A program made the translations under genes and the position numbers. The notes below the pieces were generated by a model. The model was not told the origin of the DNA. It made no database searches and saw only the letters and a list, made by a program, of their open reading frames with translations. Shown here in pieces: positions 52,000-60,245 of a DNA stretch of 64,000 bases (position 1 is the stretch's first letter; each line of letters opens with the position of its first letter). Source of the stretch: JBQLZQ01 sp052168355 (lineage in GTDB: Bacteria; Pseudomonadota; Alphaproteobacteria; DSM-16000; Inquilinaceae); the NCBI GenBank assembly GCA_052168355.1, contig JBQLZQ010000070.1, positions 62,001-126,000 of the forward strand, read 5' to 3'.

Positions 52000-52033
52000 G
52001 GGTGTCCACGGCGGCGATGCGCCGCGGACGCCC
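52000..52033 (-). promoter_or_regulatory. Intercistronic hairpin downstream of the sugar-binding protein gene
   Basis: A 14-position stem with 13 pairs (one mismatch, one G-T wobble) around a six-base loop, no T-run. It lies 27 nt past the binding-protein stop. Such hairpins commonly protect binding-protein mRNA and lower expression of downstream transporter genes. Confidence 0.5.
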
Positions 52034-52060
52034 GGTCGGGATAGTGTTATAGCGCGCCTG

Positions 52061-53008
52061 TTACGGAGCGAACATGGCTCGGAACTCATCGACATTGTCC
52101 GCGGTGACGATGGTCACCGGGACATTGATGATCGGGTCGATGGTTTCACCATTGTTGATCGCGATCAGGGACTCGATGGCGATCTTGCCCTCGGCGTAGG
52201 GATCCTGCTGGACCACGGCGGCGACCCACCCTTCGTCGATCCCCTGGATGACCTGCGCCGTCAGGTCCCAGCCGAACACCTTGATGCCGTCGGTACGGCC
52301 CTGGCTGGTGACCGCGGACACCGCTCCGATCAACGCCGGTTCGCCGGTGGCGTACAGCGTCGACATGGTGGGGTTGGCGGTCATCAGGTTCTCCGACGCC
52401 GTCAGCGCCACATCCTGGACGTTCTGGCCGTCGACCGTGTCGAGGAAGGTCACACCCACCCCCGACGCTTCCACCGCGCTGCGGAACCCGTCCAGGCGCT
52501 GGTTCTGGATGAAGGAGTTGAGAGCCCCGACGATGCCGACGCTCGCCTCGCCGCCCATCTCGGACGCCACATAGTCGGCGTAGTGAGCGCCGATTTCCTC
52601 GCCGGCGGCGGTGTTGTCGACGCCGACGAAGGCAATGTTGTCGCCGTCGGGGATCTGGGCGTCGACCGCGATCACCGGGATGCCGGCTTCCTTGGCCGCG
52701 GTGACGGCCGGCTTCACGCCGTTGACGTCGATCGCCACCAGGACGATGCCGTCGACCTGCTGGGTGATGTAGGTCTCGATCGCGTCGTTCTGGGCGCTGG
52801 GCACGTTGTTGGCGTTGAAGATGACCAGATCGACCCCGGCCGCGTCGGCCGCCGCCTGGGCGCCATCGTTGATCTGGTTGAAGAACAGGGCCTGCTGGTT
52901 GATGGTCACCAGGGCATAGGTTTCCGCCTGGGCGATACCGCCGCCAAGGCAGAGCGCCAGCGCCGCGATCGCCCCGCCCCGCGCCAGTTTCAATGATAAC
53001 CGGTTCAT
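52061..53008 (-). CDS. Sugar ABC transporter, periplasmic binding protein (RbsB-like)
   Basis: A 315-residue Peripla_BP_4-type protein. The signal peptide ends at AQAE (about residue 27). Mature sequence has INQQALFFNQINDGAQAAADAAGVDLVIFNANN, DGIVLVAIDVNG and PVIAVDAQIPDGDN, as in pentose, hexose and polyol binders. The ATG at 53008 has GAGGAGAGG upstream; 33 extra in-frame codons upstream run into the promoter and were excluded. Confidence 0.9.
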   Translation of the reverse strand: MNRLSLKLARGGAIAALALCLGGGIAQAETYALVTINQQALFFNQINDGAQAAADAAGVDLVIFNANNVPSAQNDAIETYITQQVDGIVLVAIDVNGVKPAVTAAKEAGIPVIAVDAQIPDGDNIAFVGVDNTAAGEEIGAHYADYVASEMGGEASVGIVGALNSFIQNQRLDGFRSAVEASGVGVTFLDTVDGQNVQDVALTASENLMTANPTMSTLYATGEPALIGAVSAVTSQGRTDGIKVFGWDLTAQVIQGIDEGWVAAVVQQDPYAEGKIAIESLIAINNGETIDPIINVPVTIVTADNVDEFRAMFAP

Positions 53009-53094
53009 CGTGTGCCTCTCCTCATTTTTTGTGGAAACCATTGCCGGCGCGAACCACGTCACGCCGCGACTGGCCATGGCGTAACCATTCATGA

Positions 53095-53112
53095 GACTTG
53101 AATTCATGTCAA
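53095..53112 (-). promoter_or_regulatory. Operator-like palindrome overlapping a -35 box
   Basis: GACTTGAATTCATGTC (53095-53110) is a 16-bp palindrome with one mismatched pair. On the minus strand a perfect TTGACA (plus-strand 53107-53112) overlaps it, about 100 bp upstream of the binding-protein start. The -10 is weak (AATGGT at 17 bp). It could be the site for the XRE-cupin regulator encoded just upstream. Confidence 0.5.
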
Positions 53113-53158
53113 TTCTCTTGATTTGTCAGGGTCTGCCCGGGGCCCGGACCGACGCCCC

Positions 53159-53788
53159 TTAAAACGTCGGCGGCGTGTTGACCCAGAAGATGCTTGCCGG
53201 TTCATCACCGATATTGCTGTAGCGATGCGGCAGTTCGGACCGGAAGACGAAGGAATCGCCGGCCGCCAAACGGAAAGACTTGTCGTCGACCGTCAGTTCG
53301 ACCCGGCCGCGAAGCACGTAGCCCACCTCTTCGCCGGCATGCTGGATGGCGCCCCGGCTCTGACCGCCGACCGCGATATGATGGATATTGCATTGAAGTA
53401 GATGGCCGCTGGAATAGGGGATGACCCTCTCCAGCGAAATGCCCTCGCCCTGGCGCAGCGGATCCAGGGCCAGCAACGGCCGGGCGCCGGCCCGGAAGAC
53501 AATGCCCTCCTCGCCGTCGGCCTCCTCGAACAGCCAGCCGATATTGATGTCGAGCGCCAGGACCATCCGGTGAAGCATCGGCAGGGACGGGTAGCTCTTG
53601 TCGTTCTCGATCTTCGACAGCAGGCTTTCGGAACAACCCATGGTTTCGCTGAGCGCCTTCAGCGTCATGCCGCGCATCCGGCGGGCCAGCTTCAACCGCA
53701 CGCCAATCCTGTGGGACGGCGGAGCGGTCTTCACCCCGTCGGCGGTCTGGGTGACCGCGGCTTGGGCTCGGCGCGCCTGTTTGACCAT
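53159..53788 (-). CDS. XRE-family regulator with C-terminal cupin domain
   Basis: 209 residues: an N-terminal HTH_3 (about 30-86, MTLKALSETMGCSESLLSKIEN) and a cupin_2 sensor domain (about 120-205, with EEVGYVLRGRVELTVDDKSFRLAAGDSFVFRSELPHRYSN). Regulators of this build usually control adjacent catabolic genes by binding a small metabolite in the cupin. It sits between the Dha genes and the importer genes on the same strand, 150 bp from each neighbour, so probably regulates both. Confidence 0.88.
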   Translation of the reverse strand: MVKQARRAQAAVTQTADGVKTAPPSHRIGVRLKLARRMRGMTLKALSETMGCSESLLSKIENDKSYPSLPMLHRMVLALDINIGWLFEEADGEEGIVFRAGARPLLALDPLRQGEGISLERVIPYSSGHLLQCNIHHIAVGGQSRGAIQHAGEEVGYVLRGRVELTVDDKSFRLAAGDSFVFRSELPHRYSNIGDEPASIFWVNTPPTF

Positions 53789-53946
53789 GTGTCTTATGTC
53801 TCACTCCTGAAAACCCGATCGCCCTGGCCTCGCAGGCGGGCAGGTGGAGGTGCGAGGATACACGGGCGGCGGCGATCGGCAATCCGCGGGTGGATCCGAC
53901 CGCACGGCGAAGGTCCGGCGGTCTTCGCGTCGGGGCGCCTCCCCCG

Positions 53947-54588
53947 TCAGCCCGGATCGGCGGCGAAGTCGGCCATGGCGCGGAACATGACCGCGCTGGA
54001 GGCGGCCCCTGGGTCGATGTGACCGATCGACCGGTCGCCCAGCCGGCTGGCCCGGCCTATCCGGGCGACCAGGCCGCGGGTTCGTTCCATGCCCTGCTCG
54101 GCGCCGTCGGCGGCGGCGCCCAGACAGGCGGACAGCACGGCGCCGGCGTCGGCCGCCTGTTCGGCCGCGGCCACGGCCGGCAGCCAGGCGTCCAGCATGG
54201 TCTTGTCGTCCGGTTCGGCCTTGCCCCGGTCACGGATGCCCTGGCAGGCGGCCCCGAGAAACGCGGCCATCGAAGACGCGTCCAGATTGTCTCGGCCCTT
54301 GATGGCCGCGCCGCCGCGCATCAGGGCCGTCGCATACAGCGGCCCCGCCGACGCCCCGACGGCCGACAGAAAGGCCTTGGCCGAGGCGTTGCAGAGGGCG
54401 GCAAAGCCCTGACCGGGATCCATGCCGTCGAGCGCTTCCACCACCGCGGCCCAGCCCATGGCCATGGTCACCCCGTGGTCGCCGTCGCCGATCGGCCCGT
54501 CGAGCGCCGACAACCGGTCCTGCTCGGCGTCGACGGCGGCCGCGACACGGCGCAGCATGTCCACGAATTGGCCGGGAGTCATCTCCAT
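53947..54588 (-). CDS. dhaL: Dihydroxyacetone kinase L subunit (DhaL-like)
   Basis: A 213-residue DhaL: an eight-helix nucleotide-binding subunit with metal-binding aspartates D30, D35 and D37 in DGPIGDGDHG and the GASAGPLYATAL block. It transfers phosphate to the ketose held by DhaK. In the PTS-dependent system DhaM recharges the ADP bound to DhaL; no dhaM is present nearby, so ATP-using split kinases must be considered. The ATG at 54588 has GAGGACCAGG directly upstream. Confidence 0.88.
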   Translation of the reverse strand: MEMTPGQFVDMLRRVAAAVDAEQDRLSALDGPIGDGDHGVTMAMGWAAVVEALDGMDPGQGFAALCNASAKAFLSAVGASAGPLYATALMRGGAAIKGRDNLDASSMAAFLGAACQGIRDRGKAEPDDKTMLDAWLPAVAAAEQAADAGAVLSACLGAAADGAEQGMERTRGLVARIGRASRLGDRSIGHIDPGAASSAVMFRAMADFAADPG

Positions 54589-54604
54589 CCTGGTCCTCTG
54601 TTCG

Positions 54605-55384
54605 TCATGTCCCGTTGGCGGCGCGAGCCTCCGCCGCTAAGCCCACGATAGCCAAAAATCCGGCGGCGTCCCAGGCCGCGCGGCCGATGAACAGCCCGTC
54701 AATGTCGGGTTCGGCGGCCAGGGCGGCGGCGTTCTCGGCGTTGACGCTGCCGCCATAGAGAATCGGCAGCCGCGCGGCCCCCGACCGGCCGGCCAGCGCC
54801 CGGCGCAACGCCGCATGGATCGCGGCGGCATCCGATGGCTTGGCGGGCGTGCCGCCGCTGCCGATGGCCCATACCGGCTCATAGGCCAGCAGGCACCGCT
54901 TGACGGCGTCGGGTTCGAGGCCGGCCAGCGCGATCCGCGCCTGCCGGACCACCGTTTCGACGGCGACGCCGCTGTCGCGTTCCGCCGCCGTTTCGCCGAT
55001 ACAGATCAGCGGCCGCAGCCCATGGGCGAGCGCGGCGCGGACCTTGAGCGAGACCCGTTCGTCGGTTTCCCCGAACAGGGCGCGCCGTTCCGAATGGCCC
55101 AGTTCCACCAGATCGGCGCCGACATCGCGCAGCATGACCGGCGAGATTTCGCCGGTGAAGGCGCCCGCCGACTCCCAATGCATGGTCTGGGCGCCGACCA
55201 TCACCGGCGCATCGCCCATGGCGTTTCGAAACGGCCCGATGGACGTAAAGGGCGGTACGACGAACAGGCGCACGTCCGGCGGCGGCTCGGCGGCTCGGAC
55301 CGCGCGGGCAAAGGCTTCCGCCTCCGCCACCGTCTTGTTCATTTTCCAGCTGGTGCCGACCCAGAACGGCGCGGTGCCGCTCAC
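54605..55384 (-). CDS. Triose-phosphate isomerase paralogue, possible tetrulose-phosphate isomerase
   Basis: 259 residues, TIM fold with catalytic K14, H97 (ELGHSERR) and E169 (AYEPVWAIG) intact. The invariant active-site asparagine before tryptophan (NWK in TpiA) is serine here (S12 in GTSWKMNKT), and loop 6 reads GSGGTPAKP instead of GTGKTA. These changes, and its place between dhaK and dhaL, recall the TpiA-like EryH of Brucella erythritol catabolism, which acts on tetrulose phosphates. I chose the GTG at 55384; a TTG at 55423 is an alternative. An ordinary TpiA cannot be excluded. Confidence 0.8.
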   Translation of the reverse strand: MSGTAPFWVGTSWKMNKTVAEAEAFARAVRAAEPPPDVRLFVVPPFTSIGPFRNAMGDAPVMVGAQTMHWESAGAFTGEISPVMLRDVGADLVELGHSERRALFGETDERVSLKVRAALAHGLRPLICIGETAAERDSGVAVETVVRQARIALAGLEPDAVKRCLLAYEPVWAIGSGGTPAKPSDAAAIHAALRRALAGRSGAARLPILYGGSVNAENAAALAAEPDIDGLFIGRAAWDAAGFLAIVGLAAEARAANGT

Positions 55385-55430
55385 GACCGCGTCGTCCCTG
55401 ACCCAGCCTCCGTCCGCCGACAAGCCATCG

Positions 55431-56435
55431 TCAACCGACCCTGAACATGGCGCAATCGCACGGGCGGTCCAGCAGGCCGGTGAGCTCGTCGTCCAGCCGC
55501 ATCAGCGTCAGGGACGCGCCGGCCATCTCCAGCGATGTGACGTATTCGCCGACAAAGGACTTGTGGACGGCAATCCCGGCATCGATGAGCCGCCGCGCCG
55601 CGCGGCGATGCATCAGGTAAAGCTCCATCAGCGGTGTCGCGCCCAGCCCGTTGACCAGCAACGCCACCCGATCGCCCTTGCCGGCACCCAGTTCCGCCAG
55701 GATCCGATCCAGAAGGTCGTCGGTGACCGCGTCGGCCGAGCGCAGCTTGCCTTTTTCCACCCCCGGCTCGCCATGGATGCCCAGCCCAATCTCCATCTCG
55801 TCGTCGCCCAGCTCGAAATTCGGCTTGCGCGTATGCGGCAGGGAGCACGGCGCCAGGGCCACGCCCATGGTCAGTGTCGCCCCGTTGGCCTTTTCCGCGG
55901 CCGCGACCACCCGGTCCAGCGGCAGCATGGCATCGGCGGCGGCACCGGCGGCCTTGAAAACGAAAAAGCCGCCGGCCACGCCACGACGCTTTTCCCGCTC
56001 CGCCGGCGGCGCAGAGGCGACGTCATCGGTCACCAGAACGGTGCGGACCTCGATATCGTCCATGGCCGCCATCTCGGCGGCCATGTCGAAATTCATGACG
56101 TCGCCAGCATAGTTGCCGTAGAGATAGACGACCCCGGCGCCGCCATGGATCTCCTTCGTCGCCTCCAGGATGGGATCGGGCGACGGAGAGGCAAAGACAT
56201 TGCCGATGGCCGCCGCATCGGCCAGGCCGCGCCCGACATAGCCGATGAAGGCCGGTTCGTGGCCCGATCCGCCACCGATCAGAATGCCGACCTTGCCCTC
56301 ACGCGGGCCGTCCACGGCGATCACCGATCGCGGGCTGTGGTCGAGCTGCCGCAGATGTCCAGGATGGGCGCCGACGATTCCTTCCAGCATCTCCGTAATG
56401 ATGTTTTTCGGGTCGTTGATCAGCTTTTTCGACAT
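55431..56435 (-). CDS. dhaK: Dihydroxyacetone kinase K subunit (DhaK-like)
   Basis: 334 residues. DhaK hallmarks are GGGSGHEP (54-61) and the substrate-binding histidine H221 in GIHGEPG, which forms a covalent hemiaminal with the ketose. The separate K and L polypeptides resemble PTS-type or split kinases rather than fused ATP-dependent enzymes. Related kinases phosphorylate erythrulose as well as dihydroxyacetone. I chose the ATG at 56435 (MSKKLINDPKNI), preceded by GGGAACGAAGG. It is the first gene of the Dha group, with a good promoter upstream. Confidence 0.9.
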   Translation of the reverse strand: MSKKLINDPKNIITEMLEGIVGAHPGHLRQLDHSPRSVIAVDGPREGKVGILIGGGSGHEPAFIGYVGRGLADAAAIGNVFASPSPDPILEATKEIHGGAGVVYLYGNYAGDVMNFDMAAEMAAMDDIEVRTVLVTDDVASAPPAEREKRRGVAGGFFVFKAAGAAADAMLPLDRVVAAAEKANGATLTMGVALAPCSLPHTRKPNFELGDDEMEIGLGIHGEPGVEKGKLRSADAVTDDLLDRILAELGAGKGDRVALLVNGLGATPLMELYLMHRRAARRLIDAGIAVHKSFVGEYVTSLEMAGASLTLMRLDDELTGLLDRPCDCAMFRVG

Positions 56436-56503
56436 GCCTTCGTTCCCTCGCCTCGCCATGCGTTCCCCGACGTCGATCCGGGCGCCCGGCCCGATTGGCC
56501 GTC

Positions 56504-56532
56504 ACGTTACAAGGCCCGGACGCCTTTGACAA
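56504..56532 (-). promoter_or_regulatory. Promoter upstream of dhaK
   Basis: On the minus strand, TTGTCA (plus 56527-56532), 17 bp, TAACGT (plus 56504-56509), about 70 bp before the dhaK start. A good sigma-70-like match; the rest of 56436-56691 shows nothing else convincing. Confidence 0.6.
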
Positions 56533-56691
56533 AGAGGACGCCAACAAACCACGACAGGTGGAGCGGTGCCCGATCGATGGGCGGGGTGGATCTGGGCGGG
56601 AGCGGCTGGGGTGGCATCGCCGCGCCGCATAAGCGCCCTTCCGTCTTTGCCGCCGACGCCGGAAGGCCGTAGCCGGCGATCCGCACGGACG

Positions 56692-57732
56692 CTACGCGGG
56701 CCAGAAGGCCAGAACCGCGACGCCGCCGAGATAGAGCACCAGCACCGAGGCGCTTTCGAATCCGATATTGCCCATGCCGTGCCGTTCGCGGCGCAGCATC
56801 CCAAGAAGAAGAACGCTGGTCATCACCAGGCACAGCGCCAGGATGAAGGTCTGCTGTTCGGCGACCGCATGATAGATCGACCCCGGGCGGTAGGCGATGT
56901 CCCCCGCCGTCACGAACAGGACGTCGAAGGCATTGCCGCCCATGATCCCGCCGACCGCCAGCGTCAGAGCGCCGCGACGGACGGCGGCCACCGTGGTCAC
57001 GAGCTCGGGCATCGACGTGGCCACGGCCGTGAACAGAGTGCCCACCAGCCCCTCGGACAGGCCGGTGTCGCGGGCCAGCGCGATACCGCTTTGGGCAACG
57101 ACATACCCCGCCGCCCCAACGATCAGGGCCAGCGCCGCAAACCAGACGACGAGCCCGCGCAACACGCCCTTGTCGCCCGCCGGCTCGTCGGGCGTATCCT
57201 CCGCGGTCTCCGACGTCGTCTTGGCCCCCCACATCGGTTGCTCTTGCGCGCGCGACACCAGCCGCAGCCCGAAACCGTAGACCAGCAGCACGATCGGCGT
57301 CATGGGATGGATGCCGAACAGCGAGACCGGCGGCGCCGTCTGCGCCAGCAGCACCAGCGACAGAAGCGCCACCAGCAGGCATCCGTTCATCAGATTGGCC
57401 AGGGACGCCGCGGCGTGCTCCAGATTGGCGCGGCGGTAGCCGATATCGGCCACCGCCAGGAAAAAGGTCTGCGCGGCGATGCCGCCGACGGCGTTGCTGA
57501 TGGCGAGCTGCGGGTAGCCCGCGCCGGCCGCCGTCACCGTCGAAACGATCCCCGGCAAGGACGTGCTGGCCCCCAGCAGGACCGCCCCCGTGATCGCCTC
57601 GCCCAGCCCGGTCACGTCCGCCAGCCGGTCGGCCACCGCCGCCAGCCGGATCCCGGCCAGCGTGATCACCGCCGCCGCGGCAACCAGGATCGCGGCATTG
57701 ACGGTCACCGAAAAGTCGCCGAACGGGTTCAC
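56692..57732 (-). CDS. Cation/calcium exchanger (CaCA) family protein
   Basis: A 346-residue membrane protein with about ten to eleven helices in two inverted halves. The second alpha repeat is canonical (GTLFTAVATSMPELVTTVAA, about 228-250, then GGIMGGNAFDVLF). In the first repeat (GAVLLGASTSLPGIVSTV, 49-66) glycine 61 stands where the ion-binding glutamate of S-x-PE is expected. It may exchange a different cation or use a single acidic residue. The GTG at 57732 has AGAAGGG seven bases upstream. Confidence 0.82.
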   Translation of the reverse strand: MNPFGDFSVTVNAAILVAAAAVITLAGIRLAAVADRLADVTGLGEAITGAVLLGASTSLPGIVSTVTAAGAGYPQLAISNAVGGIAAQTFFLAVADIGYRRANLEHAAASLANLMNGCLLVALLSLVLLAQTAPPVSLFGIHPMTPIVLLVYGFGLRLVSRAQEQPMWGAKTTSETAEDTPDEPAGDKGVLRGLVVWFAALALIVGAAGYVVAQSGIALARDTGLSEGLVGTLFTAVATSMPELVTTVAAVRRGALTLAVGGIMGGNAFDVLFVTAGDIAYRPGSIYHAVAEQQTFILALCLVMTSVLLLGMLRRERHGMGNIGFESASVLVLYLGGVAVLAFWPA

Positions 57733-57875
57733 GGCAAAGCCCTTCTGTGGCGCAGCCGCGCGGTGGCACGGCGAACAAATTCGGGGGGGAACGACACGGG
57801 CGCTGTTTGGGTCCCCGCCGATTCGCGTTTTTCTGCACAGCGCCCCTCTGTCGCGGGAGCAGCAGCGGAAAGCCG

Positions 57876-60173
57876 TTAAGACGCCTGGTCGGCGGGAATG
57901 ACGAAGCTGTCCATGACCTTTTTCTCGCCCGAATGGTCGAACGCGATGGTCAGCTTTTCGGTCTCGGTGGCGCGCACGGTGCCATAGCCGAACTTCTGAT
58001 GGAACACCCGGTCGCCGCGCACGAAGACCTTCTCGGGCCGTGGCCGTTCGTCCACGGCAAAGGCCACGCCGTCGAGCACCGGCGGCGCGGTGCGCCGCGT
58101 GAAGCCGGTTTGGCGTGGGGCCTGGAACGCAAAGCCGGGACGCGCCTCCGCCAACCCGCCCAGGCCCGATCCGATGTCGCTTTGGGTCTCCACGTGGTCC
58201 TCGGGCAGTTCCTCGACGAAGCGCGAGGGAATGGCGCTGGCCCACTGGCCGTGAATCTGGCGGTTGGCGGCGCTGACCACACAGGCCCGCCGCTTGGCGC
58301 GGGTCAGGCCCACATAGGCCAGGCGGCGTTCTTCCTCCAGCCCGGCGATGCCGCTCTCGTCCATCGCCCGCTGGTTGGGGAACAGCCCTTCCTCCCACCC
58401 CGGCAGAAAGACCTGATCGAATTCAAGCCCCTTGGCCGAATGGAGGGTCATGAGGTTGACCATGTCGGTGCCCGGCGCCTCGGCGTTCTCCATGACCAGG
58501 CTGACATGCTCGAGGAACCCGGCCAGGTTCTCGAACTCGGCCATCGCCGTGACCAGCTCCTTCAGGTTTTCCAGCCGGCCGGGCGCCTCGGGCGATTTGT
58601 CGGCCTGCCACATGCCGGTATAGCCGGATTCGTCGAGCACGGTTTCGGCCAGTTCGGTATGGGGCACGCGGTCGGCCAGATCCCGCCATCGGTCGAAATC
58701 CCCGGTCAGGGCGCGCAGGCTGCCGCGCGGTTTCGGCTTCAGCTCGTCGGTCTCGATCACCCGCCGCGCCGCCTCGGCCAGCGGCACGCCCTGGCCGCGC
58801 GCGACCTGGTGCAGGATCCTGACGGTGGCGTCGCCCAGGCCGCGTTTGGGCGTGTTGACGATCCGCTCGAACGCCAGATCGTCGGCCGGCTGGGCGATCA
58901 CCCGCAGATAGGCCATGGCGTCCCGGATCTCCAGCCGCTCGTAGAAGCGGGGACCGCCGACCACCCGGTAGGGCAGGCCAAGGGCGATGAACCGTTCCTC
59001 GAAACTGCGCATCTGGAACCCGGCCCGGACCAGGATGGCGATTTCGTCCAGGCGGGTGCCGGCCCGCTGCAACGCCTCGATCTCGTCGCCGACCCACCGC
59101 GCCTCGTCGTCGCCGTCCCAGACGCTGCGGGCGATCACCTTGTCGCCGCCGTCGGCGGCGGTGAACAGGGTTTTGCCCAGACGCCCCTGATTGTGGGCGA
59201 TCAGGCCCGACGCGGCGCCAAGGATATGGCTGGTGGAGCGGTAGTTCTGTTCCAGCCGGACGATCCGGGCGCCGGGGAAATCCGCCTCGAACCGCAGGAT
59301 GTTGCCGACCTCCGCGCCGCGCCATCCGTAGATCGATTGGTCGTCGTCGCCGACGCAGCAGATGTTGCGGTGTTTCTGAGCCAGCAGCCGCAGCCACAGA
59401 TATTGGGACACGTTGGTGTCCTGGTATTCGTCGACCAGGATATAGCGGAACCGCCGCTGATAGTCCTCCAGCACCGATGCTTCGGACTGGAACAGGGTCA
59501 GATTGTGCAGCATCAGATCGCCGAAGTCGCAGGCGTTGAGCGTGCGCAGCCGGTCCTGATAGGCGGTGTAGAGCGCCACCACCCGGCCCCCGGCCATGTC
59601 GCCGCCATCGGACGCCTTGAGCTTGTCCGGTGTCAGGCCCCGATCCTTCCAGCGCTGGATCACGCCCAGCACGGCGCGCGCCGGCCAGCGCTTGGAATCG
59701 ATGTTGTCCGCCTCCAGCAATTGCTTGAGCAGGCGGATCTGGTCGTCGGTGTCCAGGATGGTGAAGTTGGATTTCAGCCCCACCGCTTCGGCGTGGCGGC
59801 GCAGGATGCGCGCGGCGATGGCGTGGAAGGTGCCCAGCCACCAGCCTTCGACCGGCGCCCCGGTCAGCGCGGCGACGCGGTCGCGCATCTCCCGCGATGC
59901 CTTGTTGGTGAAGGTGACGGCCAGGATCTGGCTGGGCCAGGCGCGGCCGGTCATCAGCAGATGGGCCAGGCGTGTGGTCAGCACCCGGGTCTTGCCCGTC
60001 CCCGCCCCGGCCAGCACCAGCACCGGCCCGTCCAGCGTCTCCGCCGCCTCGCGCTGGGCGGGGTTCAGCGTCGCCAGATAGGTGGGATCGACGGGGGGCC
60101 GCGCCACCGCGCGTGCGGCCCGGGTTGCCGCCGCCGGAGCGGCGTCGAGGGGATCTTCGGACCAGTTCGCCAT
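57876..60173 (-). CDS. uvrD: ATP-dependent DNA helicase UvrD/PcrA
   Basis: A 765-residue superfamily 1A helicase. The N-terminal LNPAQREAAETLDGPVLVLA leads to Walker A AGAGTGKT (55-62). Motif II is VDEYQDTN (about 250), followed by GDDDQSIYGWRGA, LEQNYRST, and the C-terminal VNLMTLHSAKGLEF and EERRLAYVGLTRA. A Tudor-like tail (GDRVFHQKFGYGTV) matches UvrD/PcrA and probably binds RNA polymerase. It acts in nucleotide-excision and mismatch repair. No LexA-type box is seen before it. Confidence 0.95.
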   Translation of the reverse strand: MANWSEDPLDAAPAAATRAARAVARPPVDPTYLATLNPAQREAAETLDGPVLVLAGAGTGKTRVLTTRLAHLLMTGRAWPSQILAVTFTNKASREMRDRVAALTGAPVEGWWLGTFHAIAARILRRHAEAVGLKSNFTILDTDDQIRLLKQLLEADNIDSKRWPARAVLGVIQRWKDRGLTPDKLKASDGGDMAGGRVVALYTAYQDRLRTLNACDFGDLMLHNLTLFQSEASVLEDYQRRFRYILVDEYQDTNVSQYLWLRLLAQKHRNICCVGDDDQSIYGWRGAEVGNILRFEADFPGARIVRLEQNYRSTSHILGAASGLIAHNQGRLGKTLFTAADGGDKVIARSVWDGDDEARWVGDEIEALQRAGTRLDEIAILVRAGFQMRSFEERFIALGLPYRVVGGPRFYERLEIRDAMAYLRVIAQPADDLAFERIVNTPKRGLGDATVRILHQVARGQGVPLAEAARRVIETDELKPKPRGSLRALTGDFDRWRDLADRVPHTELAETVLDESGYTGMWQADKSPEAPGRLENLKELVTAMAEFENLAGFLEHVSLVMENAEAPGTDMVNLMTLHSAKGLEFDQVFLPGWEEGLFPNQRAMDESGIAGLEEERRLAYVGLTRAKRRACVVSAANRQIHGQWASAIPSRFVEELPEDHVETQSDIGSGLGGLAEARPGFAFQAPRQTGFTRRTAPPVLDGVAFAVDERPRPEKVFVRGDRVFHQKFGYGTVRATETEKLTIAFDHSGEKKVMDSFVIPADQAS

Positions 60174-60245
60174 ACCCCACCATATAGCATGGCGGGGCGC
60201 GGAGCGAAGGGGCGAGATGGCCCGGCGGCCATCCCGCCATCGCCG

